From: Brenneria nigrifluens DSM 30175 = ATCC 13028
GTDB taxonomy: Bacteria > Pseudomonadota > Gammaproteobacteria > Enterobacterales > Enterobacteriaceae
Assembly: GCF_005484965.1 (NCBI RefSeq)
Contig: NZ_CP034036.1
Location: 4,216,001 to 4,280,000 of the forward strand
Direction of reading: 5' to 3'
Length of the DNA: 64,000 nt
The stretch's first letter is position 1, and the number at the start of each line of letters is the position of its first letter. The notes beneath the pieces are model-generated. The model had not been told where the DNA came from and did no database searches. It saw only the letters and a program-made list of their open reading frames with translations. The position numbers and the translations under genes were made by a program. Positions 27,231 to 36,057 of this stretch are shown here, one piece after another.

Positions 27231-28274
27231 TCAGGCTTTACGTTGGCGCACCAGCCAAATCAGTACTGGCGCGCCAATAAAGGCGGTAACAATGGAAACC
27301 CGCAGTTCGCCCGGAACCAACAGGCGTCCGGCAATATCCGCACAGAGCAGCAGAATGGGCGCGAACAGCAGGGAGTAAATCAGGATCCAGCGCTGATCCG
27401 ATCCCGCCCACCAGCGCGCGATATGCGGGATCATCAGACCGACAAAACCGATGGGGCCGACCAGCGCGGTGGCGGAGCCGCACAGCAGCATAATCGCCAG
27501 CATCGCCAGACAGCGAACCAGAATGACGTTGGTTCCCAGCGCGGCGGCGATATCTTCCCCCATGCTGAGGGTATTCAGCGAGCGGGCGGCCATCAGGGCC
27601 AGTATGCAGCCAAGGATAATGGTCGGGGTGGCCAGCGCGATATTGTGCATGGAACGAACGTCCAGCGTACCGGCTTCCCAGATACGCAGTTGATCAAACG
27701 CCTGTGGATTAAGCAATGAAATGGAAGAGGTGATGCCGGTTAATACCGCGCTTAACGCAACGCCGGCGAGCGTCAGCCGGACAGGATTAATACGCCCGCC
27801 GCTCAACGTACCGATAATCCACACCACAATACTGGTCACCAGCACGCCGCCCCAGGCAAAGCCGAGCCAGGACGCCATGCCGGTAATGCCGAACAGGGTA
27901 ATGCCCAGCACAATGGCGAAACTGGCGCCGGCGTTGACGCCCAGAATACCGGGATCCGCCAGCGGATTACGGGTCAGCGCCTGTATTACCGCGCCGGCGC
28001 CCCCCAGCGCCATGCCGACAATAATCCCCGCCAGCGTGCGCGGCAGACGGGCATTCAGAATGATGGTGCTGTCGGCGTTGGCAAGCTGCCCCGTCAGGCT
28101 TAACCAAACGGTTTGCGGAGGAATAGACTTGGCGCCCAGCATCAGGCTGGCGACAGCGGCCAGCGCAATAACGCCCAGCGCGATCGCCACCCCGGACAGA
28201 CGCCGCAAACGGCCGCGCTGGAGAAAAAAGGGGGCCGGGCGTACGGCATCATGGTGTGTCGGATGATGTGACAT
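27231..28274 (-). CDS. fepD: Ferric siderophore ABC permease (FepD-type)
   Basis: A 347-residue FecCD-family permease with VGMALGGAGAVIQALTRNPLADPGILGVNAGAS and the later GPIGFVGLMIPHIAR segment that contacts the ATPase. It is the first gene of the minus-strand fepDGC operon, divergent from the exporter gene, with a Fur box between them. Together with FepG, FepC and the lipoprotein at 29814-30830 it completes a type II iron importer. Confidence 0.93.
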   Translation of the reverse strand: MSHHPTHHDAVRPAPFFLQRGRLRRLSGVAIALGVIALAAVASLMLGAKSIPPQTVWLSLTGQLANADSTIILNARLPRTLAGIIVGMALGGAGAVIQALTRNPLADPGILGVNAGASFAIVLGITLFGITGMASWLGFAWGGVLVTSIVVWIIGTLSGGRINPVRLTLAGVALSAVLTGITSSISLLNPQAFDQLRIWEAGTLDVRSMHNIALATPTIILGCILALMAARSLNTLSMGEDIAAALGTNVILVRCLAMLAIMLLCGSATALVGPIGFVGLMIPHIARWWAGSDQRWILIYSLLFAPILLLCADIAGRLLVPGELRVSIVTAFIGAPVLIWLVRQRKA

Positions 28275-28306
28275 CTCCGATTATAGCCCTCTTAACCAAT
28301 TTAAAT

Positions 28307-28325
28307 GTATATGATTATTATTATC
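28307..28325. promoter_or_regulatory. Fur box between fepD and entS
   Basis: On the minus strand GATAATAATAATCATATAC matches 15 of 19 positions of the Fur consensus. It lies in the 182-bp gap between the divergent importer and exporter genes, 33 bp upstream of the fepD start, so it probably controls both directions. Confidence 0.75.
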
Positions 28326-28456
28326 ATTAACGTTGAAGCCAAGCTATGGTAGCATGACTTTTTCATCAAATACATTGACATATACCTTGTGTTTGCCGGA
28401 TTGACACCCGGCTGATTCGCCGGACCGCTTACTAATCCTCCTTTGCAGGGAAAACC

Positions 28457-29752
28457 ATGGCTAAATCATCCATCCTGCTTGATTTCAGCTTGCTGAAAAA
28501 CAATAGGCATTTCCGGGCGATCTTCGTTGCCCGTATGTTATCGGTATTCGCGCTTGGCATGCTGGCCGTCGGGGTGCCCGTACAGATCCAAAACATGACG
28601 GGCTCCACGCTTCAGGTGGGGATTGCCGTCGCCCTGGACGGCGTCGGCATGTTCGCGGGGTTGATACTGGGGGGCGTACTGGCGGATCGTTTCGATCGCC
28701 GCAAGCTGATCCTGTTCGCCCGGGGAACCTGCGGGCTGGGTTTTGTCGCGCTGAGTATCAATGCCTTTGCCGACGCGCCGTCGCTGATCGCGCTGTATGT
28801 GCTGGCCGCCTGGGATGGTTTTTTCGGCGCGTTGGGCATGACGGCGCTGATGGCGGTAATCCCGCTGTTGGTGGGACGAAAGAACCTTCCCGCCGCCGGC
28901 GCGCTGAGCATGCTGACCGTCAGACTCGGCGCCATTCTGTCGCCGGCGCTGGGCGGGGTCATTATTGTGGCTGGCGGCGTGGGCTGGAATTTTGCCGTGG
29001 CCGCAGTAGGGACATTGGCCACACTGCTCCCGCTGGTGCGTCTGCCGACCATGAAGCCGGAACAGCAGCAGCCGGAACATCCGCTGCGCGCGCTGGCAAG
29101 CGGGATAAAATTTGTCTGTGCGCATAAAATCGTCGGCAGCGTGGTGCTGATTGGTATGCTGGTGAGCATCGTGGGCGCCATGCGCGTACTCTTCCCCGCG
29201 CTGGCCGGCGACGTATATCATGCCGGGCCATCCGCCATCGGACTAATGTATTCCGCGGTCCCTCTGGGCGCCATGATGGGAGCTTTCACCAGCGGCTGGG
29301 TTTCGCGGGTGCAGCGGCCGGGCCGCATCCTGCTGGGGTGCGCCGTGGGCGCGTTTCTGTCCGTGGCTTCGCTCGGGCTGGCGGGCAATATCATACCTGC
29401 CCTGTTCGCGCTGGTATGCTATGGCTACCTGAACGCGATTACCTCGTTGCTGCAGTTTACCCTGATCCAAAGCCATACCCCGGATCACCTGCTGGGACGG
29501 GTAAACAGTCTGGGAACCGCGCAGGATGTGACGGGAGATTCAATCGGCGCTTTAGGGCTGGGAATGATGGGAAAAGTATTAACGCCGGCGATGAGCATTC
29601 TGTCATTCGGCGCCGCAGCCGCGCTATTGTGCATGCTGCTGGCCGCCTGCATACGCCCGTTGCGTCATTGTACCCTGGGCGATCCGGCCTTATTGCACGA
29701 AACGGACAGGCCATCTTCCGACGCGGACACAGAACCAGCCGGCCAGCCCTGA
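28457..29752 (+). CDS. entS: Siderophore exporter of the major facilitator superfamily (EntS-like)
   Basis: The 431-residue protein has about twelve membrane segments and the MFS loop motif GGVLADRFDRRKLILFARG between helices 2 and 3. Long stretches follow EntS, for example VPVQIQNMTGSTLQVG and LGRVNSLGTAQDVTGD. EntS exports newly made enterobactin across the inner membrane; here the cargo would be the DHB-amino acid-serine product. It is monocistronic and ends facing fepB, with a shared hairpin terminator. Confidence 0.92.
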   Translation: MAKSSILLDFSLLKNNRHFRAIFVARMLSVFALGMLAVGVPVQIQNMTGSTLQVGIAVALDGVGMFAGLILGGVLADRFDRRKLILFARGTCGLGFVALSINAFADAPSLIALYVLAAWDGFFGALGMTALMAVIPLLVGRKNLPAAGALSMLTVRLGAILSPALGGVIIVAGGVGWNFAVAAVGTLATLLPLVRLPTMKPEQQQPEHPLRALASGIKFVCAHKIVGSVVLIGMLVSIVGAMRVLFPALAGDVYHAGPSAIGLMYSAVPLGAMMGAFTSGWVSRVQRPGRILLGCAVGAFLSVASLGLAGNIIPALFALVCYGYLNAITSLLQFTLIQSHTPDHLLGRVNSLGTAQDVTGDSIGALGLGMMGKVLTPAMSILSFGAAAALLCMLLAACIRPLRHCTLGDPALLHETDRPSSDADTEPAGQP

Positions 29753-29783
29753 TCTCCCGTTCACTGCACCGCGAATCGCCGTT

Positions 29784-29813
29784 ATTGCCCCCACGGATAA
29801 CCGTGGAGGCAAT
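29784..29813. terminator. Bidirectional terminator between entS and fepB
   Basis: ATTGCC-C-CCACGG (29784-29796) pairs with CCGTGG-A-GGCAAT (29801-29813) over a 4-nt ATAA loop, with one mismatch in a 13-bp stem. It lies exactly between the convergent stop codons of entS and fepB. Confidence 0.7.
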
Positions 29814-30830
29814 CTAGGACTTGGCAAAATATCGCTCAATATTGCCGAGCATATTGCTGGCGCTGTAATAGTCCAGCCGGAAGGTATCTGTTCCCATCGC
29901 CCAGATATGATGGTTTATCACAGGTTCCAGGTGACTGAGGAACGGATTCGCCATCACTTCGCGGATAAGGCTGTCATCGGCGGAAAACAGCAGCAGGCTT
30001 TTACCGTTCAGGCTATCCGCCATATTTTCACCGGAAATCTGCACAATATCCTGGCGCTTACCCTGCTTGGTCTCGGTTTTTACCCCCTCCGGCAGGGTGG
30101 CGAGCTGAAAACCGAGTTCGCTCAGCAACTGCCCCTGAGCCGATGCCTTGGTCCAGATATTCGCCCCGCGCCCGTCCTCGTAGTAGACCAGAGCAGAGAC
30201 CGGCTGCGGCGGCAAGGTAATTGCCTGTTTTACCGCCTGCACCCGTTGTTCAAACTGCGCGATCGCCCTCTCGGCATCCGCTTTATGCCCGGTGATATCA
30301 CCCAATTGCCGGGACAACTGCTGCCAGCTTTTATCGCCGTAGTCGATCACCAGCGTCGGAGCAATGGCCGCCAGTTGATCGTACAACTTCAACGCTGAAT
30401 CTCCGCCGGTAGCCGCGATAACAATCAGATCGGGCGCGACCGCGGCAACCGCCTCCGCATTGGGTTCAGTAATATAAAGCGGCTTCACGCCGCGCTCCGC
30501 GGCCACTTTACTCCACTGGGAGAAAAAACCCCGGCCATCGGCGACGGATACATTGGGACTGGTGGCGCCTGAGCCGATAACCGGCGCGTTTATCGCCAAC
30601 AGAGAACCGGTAATCGTCACGCTGGTTGAGACAATGCGCTGCGGCGGACGGGGTAACGTCAGCGGCCCCTTGAGCGTCTGGAAGGTGCGCGGCCAACCGT
30701 CAGGTTGCGGCTGAACGGATGAAGGAGAGGAAACCTCGTTGTTATCGCAACCTATGGCGATAACGGCCAGCAATACACCGCATATGATGACAACTATTCT
30801 ACGAACAATAACGCTTAACATACCGTGCAT
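29814..30830 (-). CDS. fepB: Periplasmic ferric siderophore binding lipoprotein (FepB-type)
   Basis: The 338-residue precursor has a hydrophobic N-terminus ending in the lipobox AIGC (Cys28), so it is predicted to be lipid-anchored, unlike E. coli FepB. It then follows the FepB/class III binding-protein fold: RIVSTSVTITGSLLAINAPVIGSGA, PDLIVIAATGGDSALK, the long helix and IWAMGTDTFRLDYYSA near the end. It would deliver the ferric siderophore to FepD/G/C. The frame is open to 30941 but the extension has no signal peptide and overlaps ytjB. It is co-directional with and 49 bp downstream of ytjB, with no Fur box noticed in between. Confidence 0.88.
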   Translation of the reverse strand: MHGMLSVIVRRIVVIICGVLLAVIAIGCDNNEVSSPSSVQPQPDGWPRTFQTLKGPLTLPRPPQRIVSTSVTITGSLLAINAPVIGSGATSPNVSVADGRGFFSQWSKVAAERGVKPLYITEPNAEAVAAVAPDLIVIAATGGDSALKLYDQLAAIAPTLVIDYGDKSWQQLSRQLGDITGHKADAERAIAQFEQRVQAVKQAITLPPQPVSALVYYEDGRGANIWTKASAQGQLLSELGFQLATLPEGVKTETKQGKRQDIVQISGENMADSLNGKSLLLFSADDSLIREVMANPFLSHLEPVINHHIWAMGTDTFRLDYYSASNMLGNIERYFAKS

Positions 30831-30879
30831 GACCGTGTTATTCCTCTGATATCTGACTGAAAATACCGGCATTGAGCCA

Positions 30880-31560
30880 CTAACCTTCCTTCTTTCCCCG
30901 CCCGTCGCCATCCGCGCCGGCTTCATCCTCCGCGCCGTCATCCTCCTTTACCGGCGTGCCGGCGGTGAGCAGATAGGGCGACTGCTGCCAGCGGGTGCGG
31001 CGGTTCTGCAGCAGGGTGCGGGTCAGAATGATGCCGATGGCCAGCGACAGCAGGATCATTAAACGCAGAATATTGGTGGTGTTATCCACCTGCTTCGCTT
31101 CCGTCGCCAGCACATGCGTATCGAGGGTAACGCGCAGAAACCCTATCGGGCCGTCTTTCCCCTCGATCGGCTGCACCAGTTGATGATTAAAGTAGCTGCC
31201 GACCCGGTTACCATCCAGCGCCAGCCGGTCCCGGAGTGGAACCTGCTCGCCGGCGCGGGCCAGCAGCGAACCGTCCTGCTGATAAATGCCGGCATCCAGA
31301 ATGCGGCTATGATCGGTGAGTTGCCTGAGGATGTCATGAATTTTCTGGCTGTCGTCGGCGGCGCTTTCCATCAGCGGCGACAGGGAGTAGGCGACCTGTC
31401 TGGTCAAGGTGCGCGCCAGCTCTTCAACCTGCTCGGAGCGCGCCATCTGGTGGCTCAGGCTGAAATAGGACGCCCCCTGCATCAATATCACCAGCAGAGT
31501 TAAGCAAATCAGCACAATGGCTGTACGATGAAGGCGGAATTTTATCCGGGCCCGAACCAT
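30880..31560 (-). CDS. ytjB: Inner-membrane protein YtjB (Smp)
   Basis: The 226-residue protein follows E. coli YtjB/Smp (214 aa): an N-terminal membrane helix (TAIVLICLTLLVILMQGASYF), a periplasmic part with RILDAGIYQQDGSLLARAGE, and a second helix in NTTNILRLMILLSLAIGIILTRTLLQ. The acidic, Gly-rich C-terminal tail is longer than in E. coli. Its function is unclear. It is divergent from serB, as in E. coli, and so marks the right-hand border of the siderophore insertion. Confidence 0.93.
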   Translation of the reverse strand: MVRARIKFRLHRTAIVLICLTLLVILMQGASYFSLSHQMARSEQVEELARTLTRQVAYSLSPLMESAADDSQKIHDILRQLTDHSRILDAGIYQQDGSLLARAGEQVPLRDRLALDGNRVGSYFNHQLVQPIEGKDGPIGFLRVTLDTHVLATEAKQVDNTTNILRLMILLSLAIGIILTRTLLQNRRTRWQQSPYLLTAGTPVKEDDGAEDEAGADGDGRGKKEG

Positions 31561-31725
31561 GATAATCCTTACGCGTTTTGGATACTTTATGTTGCCAGAA
31601 GCGTTGACGATAGGATAGCTTGTTGCCCTGTTTTGCGACCGATATCTTTGTGGCTGCCGGATACGTACACGCGCCGAACATATTGTACCCAGTCATATCA
31701 TTACCGCCAGTAGAGGATCTGCCCC

Positions 31726-32703
31726 ATGACGAATAGTCTGACCTATCGTGATCTCCCGGACGAGATTAACCATTGGCCCGGACTGCCGCTGTCGCTGAGC
31801 GGCGATGAAGTGATGCCGCTCGATTACCGCGCCGGGGATAGCGGCTGGGTGCTGTACAGCGACGTGCTGGACAAGAATTTGCTGGCCCGCTATCAGCGTC
31901 GACTGGGCGCGGCGATGGTGATTGTCAGCGCGTGGAGCGTGGGGGATTATCAGGTGGTGCGGCTGGCGGGCACGCTGACGCCGCGGGCGAGCAAGCTGGC
32001 GCATGAACTGAATATGGACGTTGCCCCCATGCGCAACGCCCCCACCCTGCGGTCGCCGGGTTTGCTGGTGATGGATATGGACTCCACCGCGATTCAGATT
32101 GAATGCATCGACGAAATCGCCAAACTGGCGGGCACCGGCGATTTGGTGGCCGAAGTGACCGAACGGGCGATGCGCGGCGAGCTGGACTTTGCCGCCAGCC
32201 TGCGCCAGCGGGTGGGCACCTTGAAAGGCGCCGATGCGCATATTCTGCATCAAGTTCGCCAAACCCTGCCGCTAATGCCGGGGCTGACCGATATGGTCGC
32301 GCAGCTTCAGGCGGCCGGCTGGCACATCGCCATCGCCTCCGGCGGATTTACCTATTTCGCCGATTATCTGCGCGACGAACTGGGCCTGGTCGCCGCCGTC
32401 GCCAACGAGATGGGCGTGCGGGACGGTAAACTGACCGGCGAAGTCGTCGGGCCGATTATCGACGCCAAATACAAAGCCGCCACGCTGCGCCAACTGGCGG
32501 AGAAACTGGAGATTCCCCCGCAGCAGACGGTGGCCATCGGCGACGGCGCCAACGATCTGCTGATGATCAAAGCCTCCGGCCTGGGCATCGCCTATCATGC
32601 CAAACCGAAAGTCAACGAACAGTCGGCCGTCACCATTCGTCATGCCGACCTGACCGGCGTGCTGTGCATCCTCAGCGGCAGCATGAGACACGAAAAACGC
32701 TAA
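31726..32703 (+). CDS. serB: Phosphoserine phosphatase
   Basis: The 325-residue HAD-family protein has the nucleophile motif LLVMDMDSTAIQIE (about residue 117), the SGGFTYF serine and the GDGANDLLMI metal site. It dephosphorylates O-phospho-L-serine in the last step of serine synthesis. Length and N-terminal domain match E. coli SerB (322 aa). radA follows after 17 bp, in the conserved serB-radA-nadR order. Serine is also the second amino acid used by the siderophore NRPS, but there is no sign of shared regulation. Confidence 0.97.
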   Translation: MTNSLTYRDLPDEINHWPGLPLSLSGDEVMPLDYRAGDSGWVLYSDVLDKNLLARYQRRLGAAMVIVSAWSVGDYQVVRLAGTLTPRASKLAHELNMDVAPMRNAPTLRSPGLLVMDMDSTAIQIECIDEIAKLAGTGDLVAEVTERAMRGELDFAASLRQRVGTLKGADAHILHQVRQTLPLMPGLTDMVAQLQAAGWHIAIASGGFTYFADYLRDELGLVAAVANEMGVRDGKLTGEVVGPIIDAKYKAATLRQLAEKLEIPPQQTVAIGDGANDLLMIKASGLGIAYHAKPKVNEQSAVTIRHADLTGVLCILSGSMRHEKR

Positions 32704-32720
32704 TTCAAGCGAGGTGATCC

Positions 32721-34106
32721 GTGGCAAAAGCAGTCAAACGCGCTTTCGTATGTAATGAATGCAGAGCAGATTACCCACGCTGGCAGGGACAGTGCAGCGC
32801 CTGTCACGCCTGGAACACCATTACCGAAGTTCGTCTGGCGGCGGCCTCCTCCTCTTCGCGATCCGATCGCCTGACGGGCTACGCCGGCGAGAGCGCGGGC
32901 GTCAGCCGGGTGCAAAAGCTGTCGGAAATCAGCCTGGAGGCGTTGCCGCGCTTTTCCACCGGTTTTCAGGAGTTCGACCGGGTGCTGGGCGGCGGCGTGG
33001 TGCCGGGCAGCGCCATTCTGATCGGCGGCAGCCCCGGCGCGGGTAAAAGCACCCTGCTGCTGCAAACGCTGTGCAAACTGTCCGAACAGATGAAAACCCT
33101 GTACGTGACGGGGGAGGAGTCGTTGCAGCAGGTGGCGATGCGCGCGCACCGCCTCGGTTTGCCCGCCCACAACCTGAATATGCTTTCCGAAACCAGCATC
33201 GAACAGATTTGCCTGATCGCCGAACAGGAACAGCCGAAGCTGATGGTGATCGACTCCATTCAGGTGATGCACCTGGCCGATATCCAGTCGTCTCCCGGCA
33301 GCGTGGCGCAGGTGCGGGAAACCGCCGCCTATCTGACCCGCTTCGCCAAGACGCGCGGCGTGGCCATCATTATGGTCGGCCACGTCACCAAAGACGGTTC
33401 GCTGGCCGGCCCGAAAGTGCTGGAGCACTGCATCGACTGTTCCGTGCTGCTGGACGGCGACGCCGACTCCCGTTTTCGCACCCTGCGCAGCCATAAAAAC
33501 CGTTTCGGCGCGGTCAACGAGCTGGGCGTGTTCGCCATGACCGAACAGGGGCTGCGTGAAATCAGCAATCCGTCCGCCATTTTCCTCAGCCGCGGCGACG
33601 AAATCACCTCCGGCAGTTCGGTGATGGTGGTGTGGGAAGGCACGCGCCCGCTGCTGGTGGAGATTCAGGCGCTGGTGGACCAGTCGATGATGGCCAACCC
33701 GCGGCGGGTGGCGGTGGGGCTGGAGCAAAACCGGCTGGCCATTTTGCTGGCGGTACTGCACCGCCACGGCGGCCTGCAGATGTCCGATCAGGACGTGTTC
33801 GTCAACGTGGTCGGCGGCGTCAAGGTGACGGAAACCAGCGCCGATCTGGCGCTGCTGCTGTCGCTGGTCTCCAGCCTGCGCGATCGCCCGCTGCCGCAGG
33901 ATCTGGTGGTGTTCGGCGAGGTGGGGCTGGCGGGGGAGATCCGCCCGGTGCCCAGCGGCCAGGAGCGTATCGCGGAAGCGGCCAAGCACGGCTTTAAACG
34001 CGCCATCGTGCCGCACGCCAACATGCCGAAAAAACCGCCGGCCAATATGCAGGTTTTCGGCGTCAAAAAACTGGCCGACGCGCTGGATATCCTTGATGAG
34101 CTGTAA
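32721..34106 (+). CDS. radA: DNA repair protein RadA (Sms)
   Basis: The 461-residue protein has an N-terminal zinc finger (CNEC..CSAC), a RecA-like ATPase with Walker A GGSPGAGKSTLL (about residue 101), the RadA-specific KNRFG motif, and a Lon-like C-terminal domain. It is a DnaB-like/branch-migration helicase acting in recombinational repair. RBS GAGGTGATCC precedes the ATG. Length equals E. coli RadA (460 aa) within one residue. Confidence 0.97.
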   Translation: MAKAVKRAFVCNECRADYPRWQGQCSACHAWNTITEVRLAAASSSSRSDRLTGYAGESAGVSRVQKLSEISLEALPRFSTGFQEFDRVLGGGVVPGSAILIGGSPGAGKSTLLLQTLCKLSEQMKTLYVTGEESLQQVAMRAHRLGLPAHNLNMLSETSIEQICLIAEQEQPKLMVIDSIQVMHLADIQSSPGSVAQVRETAAYLTRFAKTRGVAIIMVGHVTKDGSLAGPKVLEHCIDCSVLLDGDADSRFRTLRSHKNRFGAVNELGVFAMTEQGLREISNPSAIFLSRGDEITSGSSVMVVWEGTRPLLVEIQALVDQSMMANPRRVAVGLEQNRLAILLAVLHRHGGLQMSDQDVFVNVVGGVKVTETSADLALLLSLVSSLRDRPLPQDLVVFGEVGLAGEIRPVPSGQERIAEAAKHGFKRAIVPHANMPKKPPANMQVFGVKKLADALDILDEL

Positions 34107-34139
34107 ATTCCGCCACGCATCCGGCGCGCTGTGGTATCT

Positions 34140-34157
34140 TGTTTAGTACACTAAACA
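34140..34157. promoter_or_regulatory. NadR operator just upstream of nadR
   Basis: TGTTTAGTACACTAAACA is a perfect match to the NadR box TGTTTA-N6-TAAACA and is an 18-bp palindrome. It ends 13 bp before the nadR start codon, between radA and nadR. It implies that NadR represses its own gene, or that a nadR transcript starts here. Confidence 0.85.
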
Positions 34158-34170
34158 GGAGCGTCGGACT

Positions 34171-35427
34171 ATGTCGCCATTCGATTATCTGAAATCCGCC
34201 ATCCGGCAAAAGGGATGTACCTTGCAGCAGGTCGCCGATGCGACGGAGATGACCAAGGGCTATCTCAGCCAGTTGCTTAACGCCAAGATCAAAAGCCCCA
34301 GCGCGCAGAAGCTTGAAGCGCTGCACCGTTTTCTCGGACTGGAATTCCCGCGCCACGAAAAAAAGATTGGCGTGGTATTCGGCAAGTTCTACCCCCTGCA
34401 CACCGGGCACATCTATCTTATCCAGCGCGCCTGCAGCCAGGTGGACGAACTGCACGTTATTCTGGGCTATGACGAACCGCGCGACCGGCTGCTGTTTGAC
34501 AATAGTTCCATGTCGCAGCAGCCGACGGTCAGCGATCGCCTGCGCTGGCTGTTGCAAACCTTTAAATATCAGAAAAATATCCGCATCCATGCCTTTAACG
34601 AACAGGGCATGGAGCCGTATCCGCACGGCTGGGACGTATGGAGCAAAGGCATTCACGCCTTTATGCGGCAAAAAGGCATCGAACCGAATTTCGTCTATAC
34701 CAGTGAAGAACAGGATGCGCCGCAATACCGTGAACAACTGGGCATCGAGACGGTATTGGTGGATCCGCAGCGTTCATTTATGAGCATCAGCGGTTCGCAG
34801 ATCCGCCACGACCCCTTCCGCTACTGGGAGTATATCCCCACCGAAGTTAAACCTTTCTTTGTGCGCACCGTGGCCGTTCTCGGCGGCGAATCCAGCGGCA
34901 AATCCACGCTGGTCAACAAGCTGGCGAATATCTTCAACACCACCAGCGCCTGGGAATACGGCCGTGATTACGTGTTTTCCCATCTGGGCGGCGATGAAAT
35001 GGCCCTGCAATATTCCGATTACGACAAAATCGCCCTCGGGCAGGCGCAGTACATCGATTTCGCGGTTAAATACGCCAATAAAGTGGCCTTTATCGATACC
35101 GACTTCGTTACCACCCAGGCGTTTTGCAAAAAATACGAAGGGCGCGAACATCCGTTCGTTCAGGCGCTTATTGATGAATATCGTTTTGATCTGGTGATTC
35201 TGTTGGAAAACAACACGCCGTGGGTGGCGGACGGCTTACGCAGTCTGGGCAGCGCAACCGCGCGCGCGGAGTTTCAGAATCTGCTGAAAAAAATGCTGGT
35301 AGAGAACGGCATCCGTTATGTCCACGTGGAAGAATCAGACTACGACTCGCGTTTTCTGCGCTGCGTTGAGCTGGTGCAGCAAATGCTGCGGCACGAGCTC
35401 ACCAGCGCCAACAGCGCGAAGGGGTGA
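34171..35427 (+). CDS. nadR: NAD regulator / NMN adenylyltransferase / ribosylnicotinamide kinase
   Basis: The 418-residue trifunctional protein has an N-terminal helix-turn-helix (QQVADATEMTKGYLSQLL), then an NMN adenylyltransferase domain (FGKFYPLHTGHIYL with the HxGH site). A C-terminal ribosylnicotinamide kinase domain follows, with P-loop GGESSGKSTL near residue 237. NadR represses NAD biosynthesis genes and salvages nicotinamide riboside. Its 3' end overlaps the convergent fau gene by 29 bp. Confidence 0.97.
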   Translation: MSPFDYLKSAIRQKGCTLQQVADATEMTKGYLSQLLNAKIKSPSAQKLEALHRFLGLEFPRHEKKIGVVFGKFYPLHTGHIYLIQRACSQVDELHVILGYDEPRDRLLFDNSSMSQQPTVSDRLRWLLQTFKYQKNIRIHAFNEQGMEPYPHGWDVWSKGIHAFMRQKGIEPNFVYTSEEQDAPQYREQLGIETVLVDPQRSFMSISGSQIRHDPFRYWEYIPTEVKPFFVRTVAVLGGESSGKSTLVNKLANIFNTTSAWEYGRDYVFSHLGGDEMALQYSDYDKIALGQAQYIDFAVKYANKVAFIDTDFVTTQAFCKKYEGREHPFVQALIDEYRFDLVILLENNTPWVADGLRSLGSATARAEFQNLLKKMLVENGIRYVHVEESDYDSRFLRCVELVQQMLRHELTSANSAKG

Positions 35428-36013
35428 TGATTTCCGGCAGCGGGATGTCCCAGCTTTCCACCGGCAGCCGGTCGACCTGCTGGCAATCATGCGCCAGACC
35501 GATGGGATAGGGCCCGCCCCGCGGCCAGTGGCGCAAGGTGCGGTCATAGAAACCGCCGCCCATCCCCAGCCGCTGCCCCTGCCGGTCAAACGCCACCAGC
35601 GGGGTCAGCAGCACGTCCAGCCGTTGCAGGGGCAATACCCGCCGCACATCCAGGCGGGGCTCGAGAATTTTCAGCCGGTTCAGCACGAGTTCGCTATCGG
35701 GTTCGTAGCGCAGAAACAGCAAATTCCCGGCGCTGAACGGATGCAACGCCGGCAGATAAACCCGTTTGCCCCGTTGCCAGAACTGCTGAATCAGCGGCTG
35801 CGTATCCAGTTCGCCGTCAAATGATAAAAACACCGCGATACTGTCAGCCTGCTCTATTTTCCGATGCGTCAACGCCCGCGCCAACGCCTGCTGAGCGAAC
35901 AATGCCTGCTGCTCCGCGCTGAGCTGACGACGGCGTTGCCGCACATCGCGACGAATTTGCCGGCGAAGCTGGGCTGAAGAGAGCGGCGCTGTGGATGATG
36001 GAATCGGCTGCAT
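35399..36013 (-). CDS. fau: 5-formyltetrahydrofolate cyclo-ligase
   Basis: The 204-residue protein contains LRRQIRRDVRQRRRQLS, the LSFDGELDTQPLI strand, LVAFDRQGQRLGMGGGFYDRTL (phosphate loop and folate site) and GLAHDCQQVDRLPVE. It converts 5-formyl-THF to 5,10-methenyl-THF. The gene (ygfA in E. coli) lies directly downstream of the 6S RNA gene and is co-transcribed with it, as here. The open frame runs upstream into ssrS; the ATG at 36013 gives the normal length. Confidence 0.94.
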   Translation of the reverse strand: MQPIPSSTAPLSSAQLRRQIRRDVRQRRRQLSAEQQALFAQQALARALTHRKIEQADSIAVFLSFDGELDTQPLIQQFWQRGKRVYLPALHPFSAGNLLFLRYEPDSELVLNRLKILEPRLDVRRVLPLQRLDVLLTPLVAFDRQGQRLGMGGGFYDRTLRHWPRGGPYPIGLAHDCQQVDRLPVESWDIPLPEIITPSRCWRW

Positions 36014-36057
36014 AAAAATGGGGGCGATAACCGCGAACAATCGCAGGTGAAAGAAAG

